DNA of 64,000 bases. Origin: Pseudidiomarina marina (lineage in GTDB: Bacteria; Pseudomonadota; Gammaproteobacteria; Enterobacterales; Alteromonadaceae). The position numbers were made by a program, and so were the translations under genes. The first letter of the stretch is position 1, and every line of letters starts with the position of its first letter. Below are positions 1-8,264 of this stretch, piece after piece. Below the pieces are notes generated by a model. The model ran no database searches and was not told the origin of the DNA. It saw nothing but the letters and a program-made list of their open reading frames with translations. The DNA is taken from contig NZ_PIPZ01000002.1 of assembly GCF_003987045.1 (NCBI RefSeq), forward strand, positions 310,001 through 374,000. Direction: 5' to 3'.

Positions 1-560
1 GTCACGCGACTGGTTTCTTGGGCGAAAACGGTAAAGGTACGCACGAATACTGCAATGTCATGGGGCGTGTCGATATCATTACTGGAACCCTCGGTAAAGC
101 GCTGGGTGGTGCATCTGGTGGTTATACATCGGGTAAAAAGCCTGTGATTGACTGGTTACGTCAGCGTTCACGCCCGTACTTATTCTCAAACTCAGTGGCA
201 CCAGCCATTGTTCAAGCCTCTATTCGCGTACTCGAAATGCTTGAAAATGGTCACGACCTTCGTCAAAAACTTTGGGATAACGCGAATTACTTCCGCAGCG
301 AAATGACCAAAGCTGGTTTCACCTTGAGTGGCGCTGATCACGCGATTATTCCAGTGATGATTGGTGATGCGCGCCTCGCTTCTGAGATGGCTGATCGCAT
401 GTTGCAAGAAGGTATTTATGTTGTGGGATTCTCATTCCCAGTGGTGCCGCGCGGCAAAGCACGAATTCGCACGCAAATGTCTGCCGCACACACCCGTGAG
501 CAACTCGATCGCGCCATTGACGCTTTCACGCGCATTGGTAAAGATCTCGGCATTATTTAA
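1..560 (+). CDS. kbl: 2-amino-3-ketobutyrate CoA ligase (glycine C-acetyltransferase), 3' part
   Basis: PLP enzyme that cleaves 2-amino-3-ketobutyrate with CoA to glycine and acetyl-CoA, the second step of threonine catabolism. Only the C-terminal half is present. The frame is open from base 3 (starting HATGFLGENGKG), so the gene begins upstream of the window. The PLP-lysine motif TGTLGKALGGASGG is visible, as are the family blocks RQRSRPYLFSNS, GADHAIIPVM and RIRTQMSAAHT near the end. The tdh gene starts 31 bp downstream on the same strand, the usual kbl-tdh operon, so the two products act in sequence in the cytoplasm. Identity is near certain from the motifs and the neighbour. Confidence 0.95.
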   Translation, partial: HATGFLGENGKGTHEYCNVMGRVDIITGTLGKALGGASGGYTSGKKPVIDWLRQRSRPYLFSNSVAPAIVQASIRVLEMLENGHDLRQKLWDNANYFRSEMTKAGFTLSGADHAIIPVMIGDARLASEMADRMLQEGIYVVGFSFPVVPRGKARIRTQMSAAHTREQLDRAIDAFTRIGKDLGII

Positions 561-591
561 TCGTCTTTTAGAAGACTGAAGGGAACGATTT

Positions 592-1617
592 ATGAAAGCA
601 TTGGCAAAATTGCACGCTGAACCAGGTATCTGGATGACCGACGTTGAGACGCCTGAATACGGCTACAATGATTTGCTCATCCGCATCAAGAAAACCGCAA
701 TATGTGGCACCGATGTGCACATCTATAAATGGGATGAGTGGTCACAGAAGACAATTCCTGTACCGATGGTCGTGGGTCATGAATATGTCGGCGTGGTAGA
801 AGCCATGGGTGAAGGCGTTCGTGGTTTTACCAAAGGCGATCGCGTATCTGGCGAAGGTCATATCACCTGCGGTCATTGCCGCAATTGCCGTGCTGGCCGT
901 CGTCATCTCTGCCGCAACACAGTTGGCGTTGGCGTTAATCGTCCTGGCGCATTTGCTGAATACTTAGTAATTCCTGCGGAAAACGCATTCAAATTACCCG
1001 ACGATATTAGCGATGATTTAGCAGCCATTTTTGACCCATTCGGTAATGCTGTACACACCGCTTTAGCATTTGATTTGGTTGGTGAAGATGTCTTAATTAC
1101 TGGCGCTGGTCCAATTGGAATCATGGCGGCAGCGGTCGCCCGTCACGTTGGCGCCCGTCATGTCGTCATTACCGATGTGAACGATTACCGCTTAGATTTA
1201 GCGAAGAAAATGGGCGCCACCCGTGCGGTTGATGTGAGCAAAGAGAACTTAAAAGATGTAATGAAAGAGCTCGGCATGAAGGAAGGCTTCGATGTCGGCC
1301 TTGAGATGTCCGGCGTTCCTTCTGCGTTTGCGCAAATGCTCGAAACCATGAATCATGGTGGCAAAATCGCCATGCTCGGTATTCCGCCAACCAGCGTTGC
1401 CATTGATTGGAACCAAGTCATTTTCAAAGGGCTTGTGATCAAAGGTATTTATGGCCGCGAAATGTTTGAAACTTGGTACAAAATGGCGAGCTTATTACAA
1501 TCGGGACTCGACCTATCGCCAATTTTGACGCACAGTATGCCAGTGGACGACTTCCAAAAAGGCTTTGATATCATGACCTCAGGCCAATCTGGTAAAGTTG
1601 TTTTAGACTGGAGTTAA
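592..1617 (+). CDS. tdh: L-threonine 3-dehydrogenase
   Basis: Zinc-dependent medium-chain dehydrogenase that oxidises L-threonine to 2-amino-3-ketobutyrate with NAD+, feeding Kbl. Full length at 341 residues, the same as the E. coli enzyme. Catalytic-zinc residues are Cys38 (AICGTDVH) and His63-Glu64 (VVGHEYVG). The structural-zinc cluster is the [15 protein letters not shown] segment. A Rossmann motif [10 protein letters not shown] follows in the middle of the protein. The start ATG has AGGGAACG upstream. Second gene of the kbl-tdh operon. Confidence 0.97.
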   Translation: MKALAKLHAEPGIWMTDVETPEYGYNDLLIRIKKTAICGTDVHIYKWDEWSQKTIPVPMVVGHEYVGVVEAMGEGVRGFTKGDRVSGEGHITCGHCRNCRAGRRHLCRNTVGVGVNRPGAFAEYLVIPAENAFKLPDDISDDLAAIFDPFGNAVHTALAFDLVGEDVLITGAGPIGIMAAAVARHVGARHVVITDVNDYRLDLAKKMGATRAVDVSKENLKDVMKELGMKEGFDVGLEMSGVPSAFAQMLETMNHGGKIAMLGIPPTSVAIDWNQVIFKGLVIKGIYGREMFETWYKMASLLQSGLDLSPILTHSMPVDDFQKGFDIMTSGQSGKVVLDWS

Positions 1618-1640
1618 GGCCCTCAATCAAGGAATAGAAC

Positions 1641-1964
1641 ATGGCTGATTTTAAACGTATTAATACCCTCAAAGCGCACGAGTTATGGGAATCCAAGCAA
1701 GCGCGCTTTGTGGATATACGCGATGAGCGCTCCTACGTGGCTGCGCATATTCCTGGTTCTATGCGATTAACCGACGCCAATGTTCAGCAATTTCTTAGCG
1801 AATTAGACGACAATGACCAGGTTGTTGTCGTCTGTTACCACGGCAACAGCAGCCAAGGGGCCGCGCAATATCTTGCCCATCAAGGCGTCGAAGTCGTCAG
1901 TAGTCTCGACGGCGGCATGACGGCTTGGGCGCAAGCATTCCCTGAGGCGGTGGAGCGTAGCTAA
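1641..1964 (+). CDS. glpE: Thiosulfate sulfurtransferase GlpE (single-domain rhodanese)
   Basis: Small cytoplasmic rhodanese that moves sulfane sulfur from thiosulfate to cyanide or thioredoxin. It has 107 residues, the family length. The active-site loop CYHGNSSQG starts with the nucleophile Cys65, at the same position as in E. coli GlpE. The N-terminal VDIRDERSY and AHIPGSMRL blocks are also typical. The stop codon directly abuts the ATG of glpG, so the pair is translated together as in the enterobacterial glpEGR operon. No glpR follows here. Confidence 0.95.
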   Translation: MADFKRINTLKAHELWESKQARFVDIRDERSYVAAHIPGSMRLTDANVQQFLSELDDNDQVVVVCYHGNSSQGAAQYLAHQGVEVVSSLDGGMTAWAQAFPEAVERS

Positions 1965-2825
1965 ATGAAAAAATTACTGACCACACGAAACGCCGACGAA
2001 ATGGCATTGTTGTACGCATACTTGCAACGCCATAATGTACCGGTGACGGTCAGTGAGCATGGTGATGAATTAGAGCTTTGGTTAACAGTATCGAGCTATC
2101 AAGCTCATGCCAAATCGCTCATTCAAGCATTTAAAGAGAATCCAGAGCTTGCCACAGCTGAAGTTCTCGAAGACATTCAAAGCGAACCTCAAGCACAGCG
2201 GCCACAAAGTTTCTTGCAGCAGCTTTTGCAACAGGCCGGTTGGTTTACCGCAGGTTACGCCGTTGTTGTTATTCTTACCTTTATCGGTTTGTTAACACCG
2301 CTTGCCGAGTCAATTCTCGGCGCATTTTTGTTTAACCCTGACAGCTTTGAAGCGATGCCATGGGCGCAACCTTGGCGTTTCTTCACCCCAGCACTGTTGC
2401 ACTTTAGCGTGTTGCACATTGTGTTTAATGTGTTCTGGTGGTGGTATCTCGGCGGTCGTTTCGAGCGCTACTACGGCAGTAAATGGCTAATTCTCGCTTT
2501 TCTGTTTTGCGCTCTAGCCTCTAACACCTCACAGTTCATTGAGAGTGGCCCTTATTTTGGCGGCTTATCTGGAGTGGTCTACGGGTTATTTGGTATTGCC
2601 ACAGTGGTAGGCTGGCAAAATCCGCGACACCCATTGTTCTTACCGAATGGCCTCATTATCTTTATGTTGGTTTGGTTGGTTATTGGATATACCGGGCTAC
2701 TTTGGGTCAACATTGCCAACACCGCGCATACCGCCGGACTCATATCTGGACTCCTAGTAGGTGCAGGCATTCGTGCGCTTACGCTTTATGGTCAGAATTC
2801 TGGCCGCAAAGAAGACTCCCAATAG
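1965..2825 (+). CDS. glpG: Rhomboid intramembrane serine protease GlpG
   Basis: Inner-membrane rhomboid protease that cleaves transmembrane substrates. The layout is a soluble N-terminal domain (about residues 1-90) followed by six hydrophobic helices. The catalytic serine is Ser202 in GGLSGVVYGLFG. The catalytic histidine is His255 in NTAHTAGLISG. The HFSVLHIVFNVFWWWYLG segment of the membrane domain is also conserved. The ATG begins on the base after the glpE stop. Its 286 residues compare with 276 in E. coli. ubiC follows after 6 bp and may be co-transcribed. Confidence 0.95.
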   Translation: MKKLLTTRNADEMALLYAYLQRHNVPVTVSEHGDELELWLTVSSYQAHAKSLIQAFKENPELATAEVLEDIQSEPQAQRPQSFLQQLLQQAGWFTAGYAVVVILTFIGLLTPLAESILGAFLFNPDSFEAMPWAQPWRFFTPALLHFSVLHIVFNVFWWWYLGGRFERYYGSKWLILAFLFCALASNTSQFIESGPYFGGLSGVVYGLFGIATVVGWQNPRHPLFLPNGLIIFMLVWLVIGYTGLLWVNIANTAHTAGLISGLLVGAGIRALTLYGQNSGRKEDSQ

Positions 2826-2831
2826 CAACTT

Positions 2832-3440
2832 ATGAAAAGCGCAGTGTTAGCACAACTTGAGTTTCCGATTATCCGTGCGCATCAGCAAGCTGACTGGGCG
2901 TTGGCAAATGAAACGGTTCTACCTGACAGTTCACTTATTCAAGCTTGGCTTCTTGATCCTGATTCACTCACGGCGAAATTAAAACGCCACTGCGACAGCT
3001 TTGAAGTGAAGGTACTTGGCCAACAATCGGGCAGCATTCGCCCTGATGAAGCCAAATGGCTGGGCGATGACGAACACGCCACCATCCGCGAGGTGTTGTT
3101 ATGCTGCGATGGGCAGCCTTGGGTGTTTGCGCGCAGTGTGTTCCCGCAAAGTGCGCTAGATGAACAGGCATTGCAGCTCGGGCAACTTGGCAATAAGCCG
3201 CTCGGCGCACACTTATTTGCTCAATCAGACCTCGAACGTGGCGCAATTGAAGTCGCTCATTTTTCGCCACAGTCACCTATTGGTCAACTCAATCAGCAGC
3301 TCGGGTATCCAGCGCAACATTTGTGGGGACGTCGTAGTTGCTTCAAAGCCGCAGGTCAGAAAGTATTAGTTGCCGAAGTATTTATCGGCGATTCAGTACC
3401 CGCCAAACTCATGCAATTGCTGCAAGACGAGGAAGCTTAA
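2832..3440 (+). CDS. ubiC: Chorismate lyase (chorismate pyruvate-lyase)
   Basis: Converts chorismate to 4-hydroxybenzoate and pyruvate, the first committed step of ubiquinone synthesis. The 202-residue protein keeps the family blocks REVLLCCDGQPWVFARSV (containing the conserved Arg) and LWGRRSCF, and the C-terminal LVAEVFI segment with a conserved Glu. The overall sequence is divergent, as is common for UbiC. The call is strengthened by ubiA directly downstream with a 1-bp gap, the classic ubiCA arrangement. Confidence 0.92.
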   Translation: MKSAVLAQLEFPIIRAHQQADWALANETVLPDSSLIQAWLLDPDSLTAKLKRHCDSFEVKVLGQQSGSIRPDEAKWLGDDEHATIREVLLCCDGQPWVFARSVFPQSALDEQALQLGQLGNKPLGAHLFAQSDLERGAIEVAHFSPQSPIGQLNQQLGYPAQHLWGRRSCFKAAGQKVLVAEVFIGDSVPAKLMQLLQDEEA

Positions 3441-3441
3441 C

Positions 3442-4305
3442 ATGGTCAAAGTTGGTCAATTCATTAGTGCATGCTGGCGTTTAATGCGCGCCGACCGCCC
3501 TATTGGTAGTTTGCTGCTTGGCTGGCCAACATTAGTCGCGTTACTCATTGCCGGTGAAGGTAACCCGCCACTGCGCACCGTGGTTTTATTTATGCTCGGT
3601 GTATTTGTGATGCGCTCTGCAGGTTGTGTGATCAATGATTACGCCGACCGCCACATTGATGGCCATGTTAGCCGCACCAAACTGCGCCCGTTAGCTACCG
3701 GCGAGCTGAAGCCTTGGCATGCACTGGCACTGTTTGGGGTGCTGTTAATCATCGCATTGCTAATTGTTCTGCAATTCAACCGAGCGACTGTTTTAATGAG
3801 CGTTGCCGCCGCCGCTGTTGCCACTCTTTACCCGTTTTGCAAACGCTTTACGCAATTACCTCAGGTGGTATTAGGCGTGGCATTTAGCTTTGGTGTACTG
3901 ATGCCGTTTACAGCGCTCGACCAAGGTCTGCCATTAGTGGCATGGATTCTGTTCTTTGCCAACATTGCTTGGACGGTAGCTTATGACACTGAATACGCTA
4001 TGGCAGACCGGGCAGACGACTTAAAAATTGGGGTAAAATCCACAGCGATTTTATTTGCTGGCCACGATAAATTCGCGATTGCCTTATTACAAATTATAAC
4101 GCTCGCATTATTGGGTTGGTTGGGCTATTTGTTGCTACTTGATTGGGTTTATTGGGTAGGGCTTGTCATCATTGGGCTGCTGTTTGTCTGGCAACACTAC
4201 TTAATTTGGTATCGCGAGCCAGGCCGGTGTTTTCAGGCGTTCTTGCACAACAACAACGTGGGTTGGGTATTAACCCTCGCTGTTGCTGCGCATTATTGGT
4301 TTTAG
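3442..4305 (+). CDS. ubiA: 4-hydroxybenzoate octaprenyltransferase
   Basis: Integral membrane prenyltransferase that attaches the polyprenyl tail to 4-hydroxybenzoate in ubiquinone synthesis. The ATG at 3442 (MVKVGQFISACWRLMRADRP) fits the family. An open frame reaches back to 3370 but would overlap ubiC by 70 bp. Two Asp-rich Mg-prenyl-diphosphate motifs are present: NDYADRHIDGHV and DTEYAMADRADDLKIG. The protein is 287 residues with many hydrophobic helices. It ends convergently against plsB, with a strong hairpin between them. Confidence 0.96.
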   Translation: MVKVGQFISACWRLMRADRPIGSLLLGWPTLVALLIAGEGNPPLRTVVLFMLGVFVMRSAGCVINDYADRHIDGHVSRTKLRPLATGELKPWHALALFGVLLIIALLIVLQFNRATVLMSVAAAAVATLYPFCKRFTQLPQVVLGVAFSFGVLMPFTALDQGLPLVAWILFFANIAWTVAYDTEYAMADRADDLKIGVKSTAILFAGHDKFAIALLQIITLALLGWLGYLLLLDWVYWVGLVIIGLLFVWQHYLIWYREPGRCFQAFLHNNNVGWVLTLAVAAHYWF

Positions 4306-4335
4306 TTTCTGGTTTTAGGATCGAGCTCTACATAC

Positions 4336-4362
4336 ACTGGTTAACGCTCAGCGTTAACCAGT
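4336..4362. terminator. Perfect 12-bp hairpin between ubiA and plsB
   Basis: ACTGGTTAACGC and GCGTTAACCAGT form a perfect inverted repeat around a TCA loop. It lies 31 bp after the ubiA stop and overlaps the last codons and stop of plsB on the other strand. Neither side has a proper U-tract (GTTTCAC follows on +), so this is at best a weak or factor-assisted bidirectional terminator, or an mRNA 3'-end stabiliser. Confidence 0.55.
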
Positions 4363-6788
4363 TGTTTCACCGATTGACGAATCGTTTGAAGTACTGCTGG
4401 CTCGAGTAACAAGTCCACGGCATCACTTAATTCCCCAACTCGATGGTCAGCCATCATCTCACCAGAATCAACCACACTGAAGTAGCCTTCTGATTTAAGC
4501 GTGCCGATTAACGTACTAAGCACCTTCTTATCAAAAAACTCTGGCGCGTTGACCCCATGAATGGCACTGAGACGCTCAGCAAGTTGTACCGAGTGTTGCT
4601 CGAGGTCGCTTCGCGCAATGGGCTGTGCCTGTTGCAGCAGTTCCAACACAATGGCATAACGCTGCGCTGTCTCACTTGAGCTACGCGCAAGTAGCACCAA
4701 TTGTGAATAAGCACGCGAATCACGCTTGGCGACGGCGAATGTGCCCTCACCCGCGTCAATAAGCAAACCGCATTGCACATATTGTTCGAGTAATGCATTA
4801 ACCCATAACGTCATGTCTCCAGCGCTATGGCTAATAAACAATTCGTTTTGCAACAATGGATGCAACTGGGTTAATAATTTGATTGCAGCATCAGCATTGA
4901 AACGCTTATGACCAAGCGCAAATGCCGCTAATAGCGCCGGCACAATAATCATGTGCATGATGTTGTTGCGATAGTAGGTCATCGCTATAGCGGTCGAACC
5001 ATCCAGACGAATCAACTCGCCGATACCGTCCGCTTCTACAACAAACTTGTCGTGCTTTTTCGCAAGCTGCCACAGCTGTTCACCATCTTCTTCCGGCACG
5101 TAGGCATCTTTGCTATATGGAACTTCGCGCATAATGCGCGTGTACAAATTTAACTGGCTTACAAGCTCTTCGCGAGTTAACGCATGATGCTCGGAACTAA
5201 GAATCGCCAGAGCACACAAGTTGACGCTGTTAAATGCAGCGGAATTATTAATGCGATACATAATCTGATCCGCAAGTAAGTTCACAGTTGGCGTGAGCCA
5301 CTTCGGACGTTCTGGCTCTTCAGCGCCAGTTGTAATTGAATCACGCCAGTTTGGTTGCAACTTCTCAAGCGCTTCGCCAAGATTAATCGGCTCACCAAAG
5401 CTCACATAACCCTGACCAAAGTTACGCAGATGACGAAGGCTACTGATTACCTGCCATACCGACTCTTTCTCTTTCGACTTACCTTTAAGCTCTTTGAGGT
5501 AAGTACCAACTTCCATTACATGTTCGTATCCCAAATAGACTGGAACCAACGACATAGGACGTTGCTGGCCGCGTAACATGCCTTGCACAGTCATCGCCAC
5601 CATACCGGTTTTCGGTGGCAACAAGCGCCCAGTGCGACTGCGCCCACCTTCGGTAAAGTATTCAACAGGATAACCTTTTTGGAATAATCGGTTTAAATAT
5701 TCACGAAATACGGTGGAATACAGTTTGTTGCCACGGAAACTACGACGGATAAAGAATGCGCCACCACGGCGGAAAATTGGCCCGGCCGGGAAGAAATCTA
5801 AGTTCACACCGGCTGCAATGTGCGGCGGTACCAAACCTTCTTTATAGATAACATAACTCAATAACAGATAATCCATGTGCGAGCGGTGACACGGCACATA
5901 CACAATTTCGTGGCCTGCTTCAGCAAGCTCGCGAATGCGTTCACCCCCTTCAATATGGATACCGTTGTAAATTCGACTCCAACACCAAGTCATGAAGCGA
6001 TCGAGCAAGCGAACTAATGTATCGCTGTAGTTTGCGGCAATTTCATGCAGGTACTTTTCAGCCGTCTTCCGTGCTTGCTGCTCCGATACTTTTTTGCTGC
6101 GAGCTTCATCGGCAATCGCTTGCTTCAGTGCTGGGGTATCAAGTAAATCCTGAATGACCACGGCACGCTCGGTCATCTTCGGTCCCGCCACAGCATGGCG
6201 TAAGCGCACAAAATGCACCCGGGCCACGCGCGCTAATTTATGCGCCAAACGCTGGGTTGAGCCGCGTTGCTCGGCCATTTCGCGAAGGTGTACTGGTGAA
6301 CTCGCCCGAATCAGAATATGACGACCGGAAAACATCGTCAGCCAAAACTTACGCCAGTGACCTGGGTTGTCAATGTCAGCAACCATGGTGTGCCCTTGAC
6401 GAGCTTCTTGGCCAGGCTTACGCCCCCAAAACAGGCCGATAGGAACAACTTTGACATTCAATTGTTGGTCTTTTTGATGTGCAGAAATGAGCTTTTCAAA
6501 ATCCTCGATGGCCTTCTCGGCAGAACCATGATCGGTTTGATCAAGATACATGACACGAGCGAGTTGCTGCCCATTGATCATGAGATCTTCCGTTGGGTCA
6601 GGTAACCCCGCACTTCTTAACGCACGCTGCGCCACAAGCATGTCGGTGTTTGACGTTGAACGCATTACGTAAACCACATTGTTATCGCCAACAATCTGCG
6701 CCGTCGCGTCATCTAGAATTGTTTCAAAGCGCGTTAACCAGCGTACTGGCCAGAACATTAAAGCGCGCCAAAAGCCTTTCAGACTCAT
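4341..6788 (-). CDS. plsB: Glycerol-3-phosphate 1-O-acyltransferase PlsB
   Basis: Inner-membrane acyltransferase that makes 1-acyl-glycerol-3-phosphate, the first step of phospholipid synthesis. It has 815 residues from the ATG at 6788 (MSLKGFWRALMFWPV), close to the 807 of E. coli. The frame stays open 32 codons further up, but that stretch runs into the lexA regulatory region. The catalytic HX4D motif is VPCHRSHMDYLLLSY. The glycerol-3-phosphate binding block is GAFFIRRSFRGNKLY. FTEGGRSRTGR and a later proline-containing block (MSLVPVYLGYE) complete the acyltransferase signature. It is divergent from lexA, as in many gammaproteobacteria, but no dgkA lies between them. Confidence 0.96.
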   Translation of the reverse strand: MSLKGFWRALMFWPVRWLTRFETILDDATAQIVGDNNVVYVMRSTSNTDMLVAQRALRSAGLPDPTEDLMINGQQLARVMYLDQTDHGSAEKAIEDFEKLISAHQKDQQLNVKVVPIGLFWGRKPGQEARQGHTMVADIDNPGHWRKFWLTMFSGRHILIRASSPVHLREMAEQRGSTQRLAHKLARVARVHFVRLRHAVAGPKMTERAVVIQDLLDTPALKQAIADEARSKKVSEQQARKTAEKYLHEIAANYSDTLVRLLDRFMTWCWSRIYNGIHIEGGERIRELAEAGHEIVYVPCHRSHMDYLLLSYVIYKEGLVPPHIAAGVNLDFFPAGPIFRRGGAFFIRRSFRGNKLYSTVFREYLNRLFQKGYPVEYFTEGGRSRTGRLLPPKTGMVAMTVQGMLRGQQRPMSLVPVYLGYEHVMEVGTYLKELKGKSKEKESVWQVISSLRHLRNFGQGYVSFGEPINLGEALEKLQPNWRDSITTGAEEPERPKWLTPTVNLLADQIMYRINNSAAFNSVNLCALAILSSEHHALTREELVSQLNLYTRIMREVPYSKDAYVPEEDGEQLWQLAKKHDKFVVEADGIGELIRLDGSTAIAMTYYRNNIMHMIIVPALLAAFALGHKRFNADAAIKLLTQLHPLLQNELFISHSAGDMTLWVNALLEQYVQCGLLIDAGEGTFAVAKRDSRAYSQLVLLARSSSETAQRYAIVLELLQQAQPIARSDLEQHSVQLAERLSAIHGVNAPEFFDKKVLSTLIGTLKSEGYFSVVDSGEMMADHRVGELSDAVDLLLEPAVLQTIRQSVKQLVNAER

Positions 6789-6872
6789 GCAATATCCCCA
6801 CAAAATACAGACGTATAAAGCATACCACTGTTGCTTTAATTTGTCTGAACGAAAAAAATTTGCACAAAAAAG

Positions 6873-6900
6873 TTGCGAAACCAAAACACCTGTATATACT
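6873..6900 (+). promoter_or_regulatory. Probable sigma-70 promoter of lexA
   Basis: TTGCGA (6873-6878), a 16-bp spacer and TATACT (6895-6900) make a plausible promoter. The -10 box lies inside the first SOS box, so bound LexA would block RNA polymerase. This is a pattern match only. Confidence 0.6.
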
Positions 6901-6905
6901 CACAG
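6890..6905 (+). promoter_or_regulatory. SOS box 1 (LexA operator)
   Basis: CTGTATATACTCACAG matches the gammaproteobacterial LexA operator CTGT-N8-ACAG exactly, with an A/T-rich core. It is 29 bp upstream of the lexA ATG and overlaps the likely -10 element. Confidence 0.93.
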
Positions 6906-6910
6906 TATTA

Positions 6911-6926
6911 CTGTATAGATAAACAG
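6911..6926 (+). promoter_or_regulatory. SOS box 2 (LexA operator)
   Basis: CTGTATAGATAAACAG is a second perfect CTGT-N8-ACAG site. It starts 21 bp after the first, so the two lie on the same face of the helix. E. coli lexA also carries two boxes. The site is 8 bp before the lexA start codon, over the ribosome-binding region. Confidence 0.93.
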
Positions 6927-6934
6927 GTATTCAT

Positions 6935-7555
6935 ATGCGACCATTAACGCCTCGACAACAGCAAATTCTTGATCTCATCAAAGACAATATTGATGCGACG
7001 GGTATGCCACCAACTCGCGCTGAGATAGCTCATCGTCTTGGCTTTAAGTCAGCGAATGCAGCCGAAGAGCATTTAAAAGCTTTAGCCAAAAAAGGCGTGA
7101 TTGAGATGATGCCGGGCATGTCTCGTGGTATTCGCTTAGTCGGTATCGAAGAGGAAGAAGTTCCTGAAGGTTTACCGTTAATCGGTCAGGTTGCTGCCGG
7201 TGAGCCTATTTTGGCGCAAGAACACATTGAAAGCCATTATCAGGTCGATCAAAACCTATTTAAGCCGCACGCAGATTTCTTATTACGCGTTAACGGTATG
7301 AGTATGAAAGATATCGGTATTTTAGACGGTGATTTGCTCGCTGTGCACAAAACACATGAAGCACGTAATGGGCAAATTATTGTTGCCCGCGTAGAAGACG
7401 ACGTCACTGTGAAACGGTTTGAGCGTCGCGGCAACATTATTTTACTGCATCCTGAAAATGAAGAGTTTTCACCTATTCAAGTCGATCTCACACATCAGTA
7501 CTTCACTATTGAAGGCTTAGCTGTTGGTGTGATCCGCAATGGAGCATGGTTATGA
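6935..7555 (+). CDS. lexA: SOS transcriptional repressor LexA
   Basis: Repressor of the SOS regulon that cuts itself when RecA-ssDNA filaments form. The N-terminal winged helix covers about residues 1-65 ([29 protein letters not shown]). The self-cleavage site is Ala88-Gly89 in QVAAGEP. The catalytic dyad is Ser123 (NGMSMKDIG) and Lys160 (DVTVKRFER). Length 206 residues against 202 in E. coli. Two SOS boxes upstream show autoregulation. Its TGA overlaps the start of the sulA-like gene, so the two form an operon. Confidence 0.98.
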   Translation: MRPLTPRQQQILDLIKDNIDATGMPPTRAEIAHRLGFKSANAAEEHLKALAKKGVIEMMPGMSRGIRLVGIEEEEVPEGLPLIGQVAAGEPILAQEHIESHYQVDQNLFKPHADFLLRVNGMSMKDIGILDGDLLAVHKTHEARNGQIIVARVEDDVTVKRFERRGNIILLHPENEEFSPIQVDLTHQYFTIEGLAVGVIRNGAWL

Positions 7556-7965
7556 GAAATCAATTTGGCAATCAGTTTAATGACTCAGGTTTTGATATTT
7601 GGTCTGCAGCACCTGAATTCTCGGCTATTCAAACCGATTTAGAAAGCCTGTTACCTCGTTTACATGCGTTATCGCTGCGCACACACCAGTGGATTACTGT
7701 CATTGGTGGGCGTCGCGAGATTATTGAGCAGCTTGTTGCCGCGGGTATAAGCCGCACGCGTATTCGTTGGGTGCATGGTCGTAATCAAGATGAGCGTGAA
7801 TGGGCAACTGAACAAGCCTTGCTTGCAAGTACAAGTAGTATTGTTCTTAGCTGGTTGGGCGACATGTCACCACGCATGCAGCAACGCCTAAAAATGGCGA
7901 GCAAAGTCAGCCAAACCCACAGTTTTGTGTTTAATGATTTACCTTCACTTCCCCCACTCCACTAA
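7552..7965 (+). CDS. sulA: SulA-type SOS cell-division inhibitor
   Basis: Probable FtsZ inhibitor that stalls division during DNA damage. The ATG at 7552 overlaps the lexA stop in ATGA. A second ATG at 7546 gives two more residues. The region [20 protein letters not shown], later [14 protein letters not shown] and then [12 protein letters not shown] follows the order of blocks in SulA, including the Trp-rich FtsZ-contacting segment. Similarity is moderate overall. A lexA-sulA operon is known from pseudomonads, and the SOS boxes upstream of lexA would drive both genes. A hairpin terminator follows. Confidence 0.8.
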   Translation: MRNQFGNQFNDSGFDIWSAAPEFSAIQTDLESLLPRLHALSLRTHQWITVIGGRREIIEQLVAAGISRTRIRWVHGRNQDEREWATEQALLASTSSIVLSWLGDMSPRMQQRLKMASKVSQTHSFVFNDLPSLPPLH

Positions 7966-7990
7966 TCCTGCTTGTGAAGGTTGTCAGTTG

Positions 7991-8017
7991 AGGGCTGCAG
8001 TGCAGCCCTTTTTTTAT
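7991..8017 (+). terminator. Rho-independent terminator after lexA-sulA
   Basis: An AGGGCTGCA/TGCAGCCCT inverted repeat is followed by a run of seven T's from 8009. It ends the lexA-sulA transcript 26 bp after the sulA stop. Confidence 0.88.
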
Positions 8018-8264
8018 AGTTGAATGTAAAAATTATTCGAAATGGCGGTTTCTTTTTCACCAGAAAATGGTATTTTGAATGTGCATTAACTGCTAACACA
8101 ATAAACAACTATAAATATTGATACATAACAACAAAGGGTTAGTGGGGAAAGCGATTTTTCTTTTGAAATGCTGTTCCTTTTTCTACTCACCTCGTTGTTC
8201 TTCAGGCTCGCACTTCGGTGTATTCGTGGGAAATCCACGTCGGAAGAATGAGAGGAGATGTCGC
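8018..8264 (+). promoter_or_regulatory. Upstream region and leader of the cytochrome oxidase operon
   Basis: This non-coding stretch sits between the sulA terminator and coxB. A weak promoter candidate is TTAACT (8086-8091), an 18-bp spacer and TATAAA (8110-8115), which would give a leader of roughly 140 nt. A short CGTGG/CCACG hairpin lies at about 8225-8240. A strong ribosome-binding site GAGGAG sits 7 bp before the GTG at 8265. The frame is open from 8118, but that stretch has no signal-peptide character and I judge it untranslated. Confidence 0.4.

Noticed and set aside
6789-6884. 32-codon upstream extension of plsB
   Set aside because: It runs into the lexA promoter region and the family start is MSLKGFW at 6788.
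8118-8264. N-terminal 49-codon extension of coxB
   Set aside because: It has no signal-peptide or family character, and the GTG at 8265 has a strong ribosome site and a clean signal peptide.
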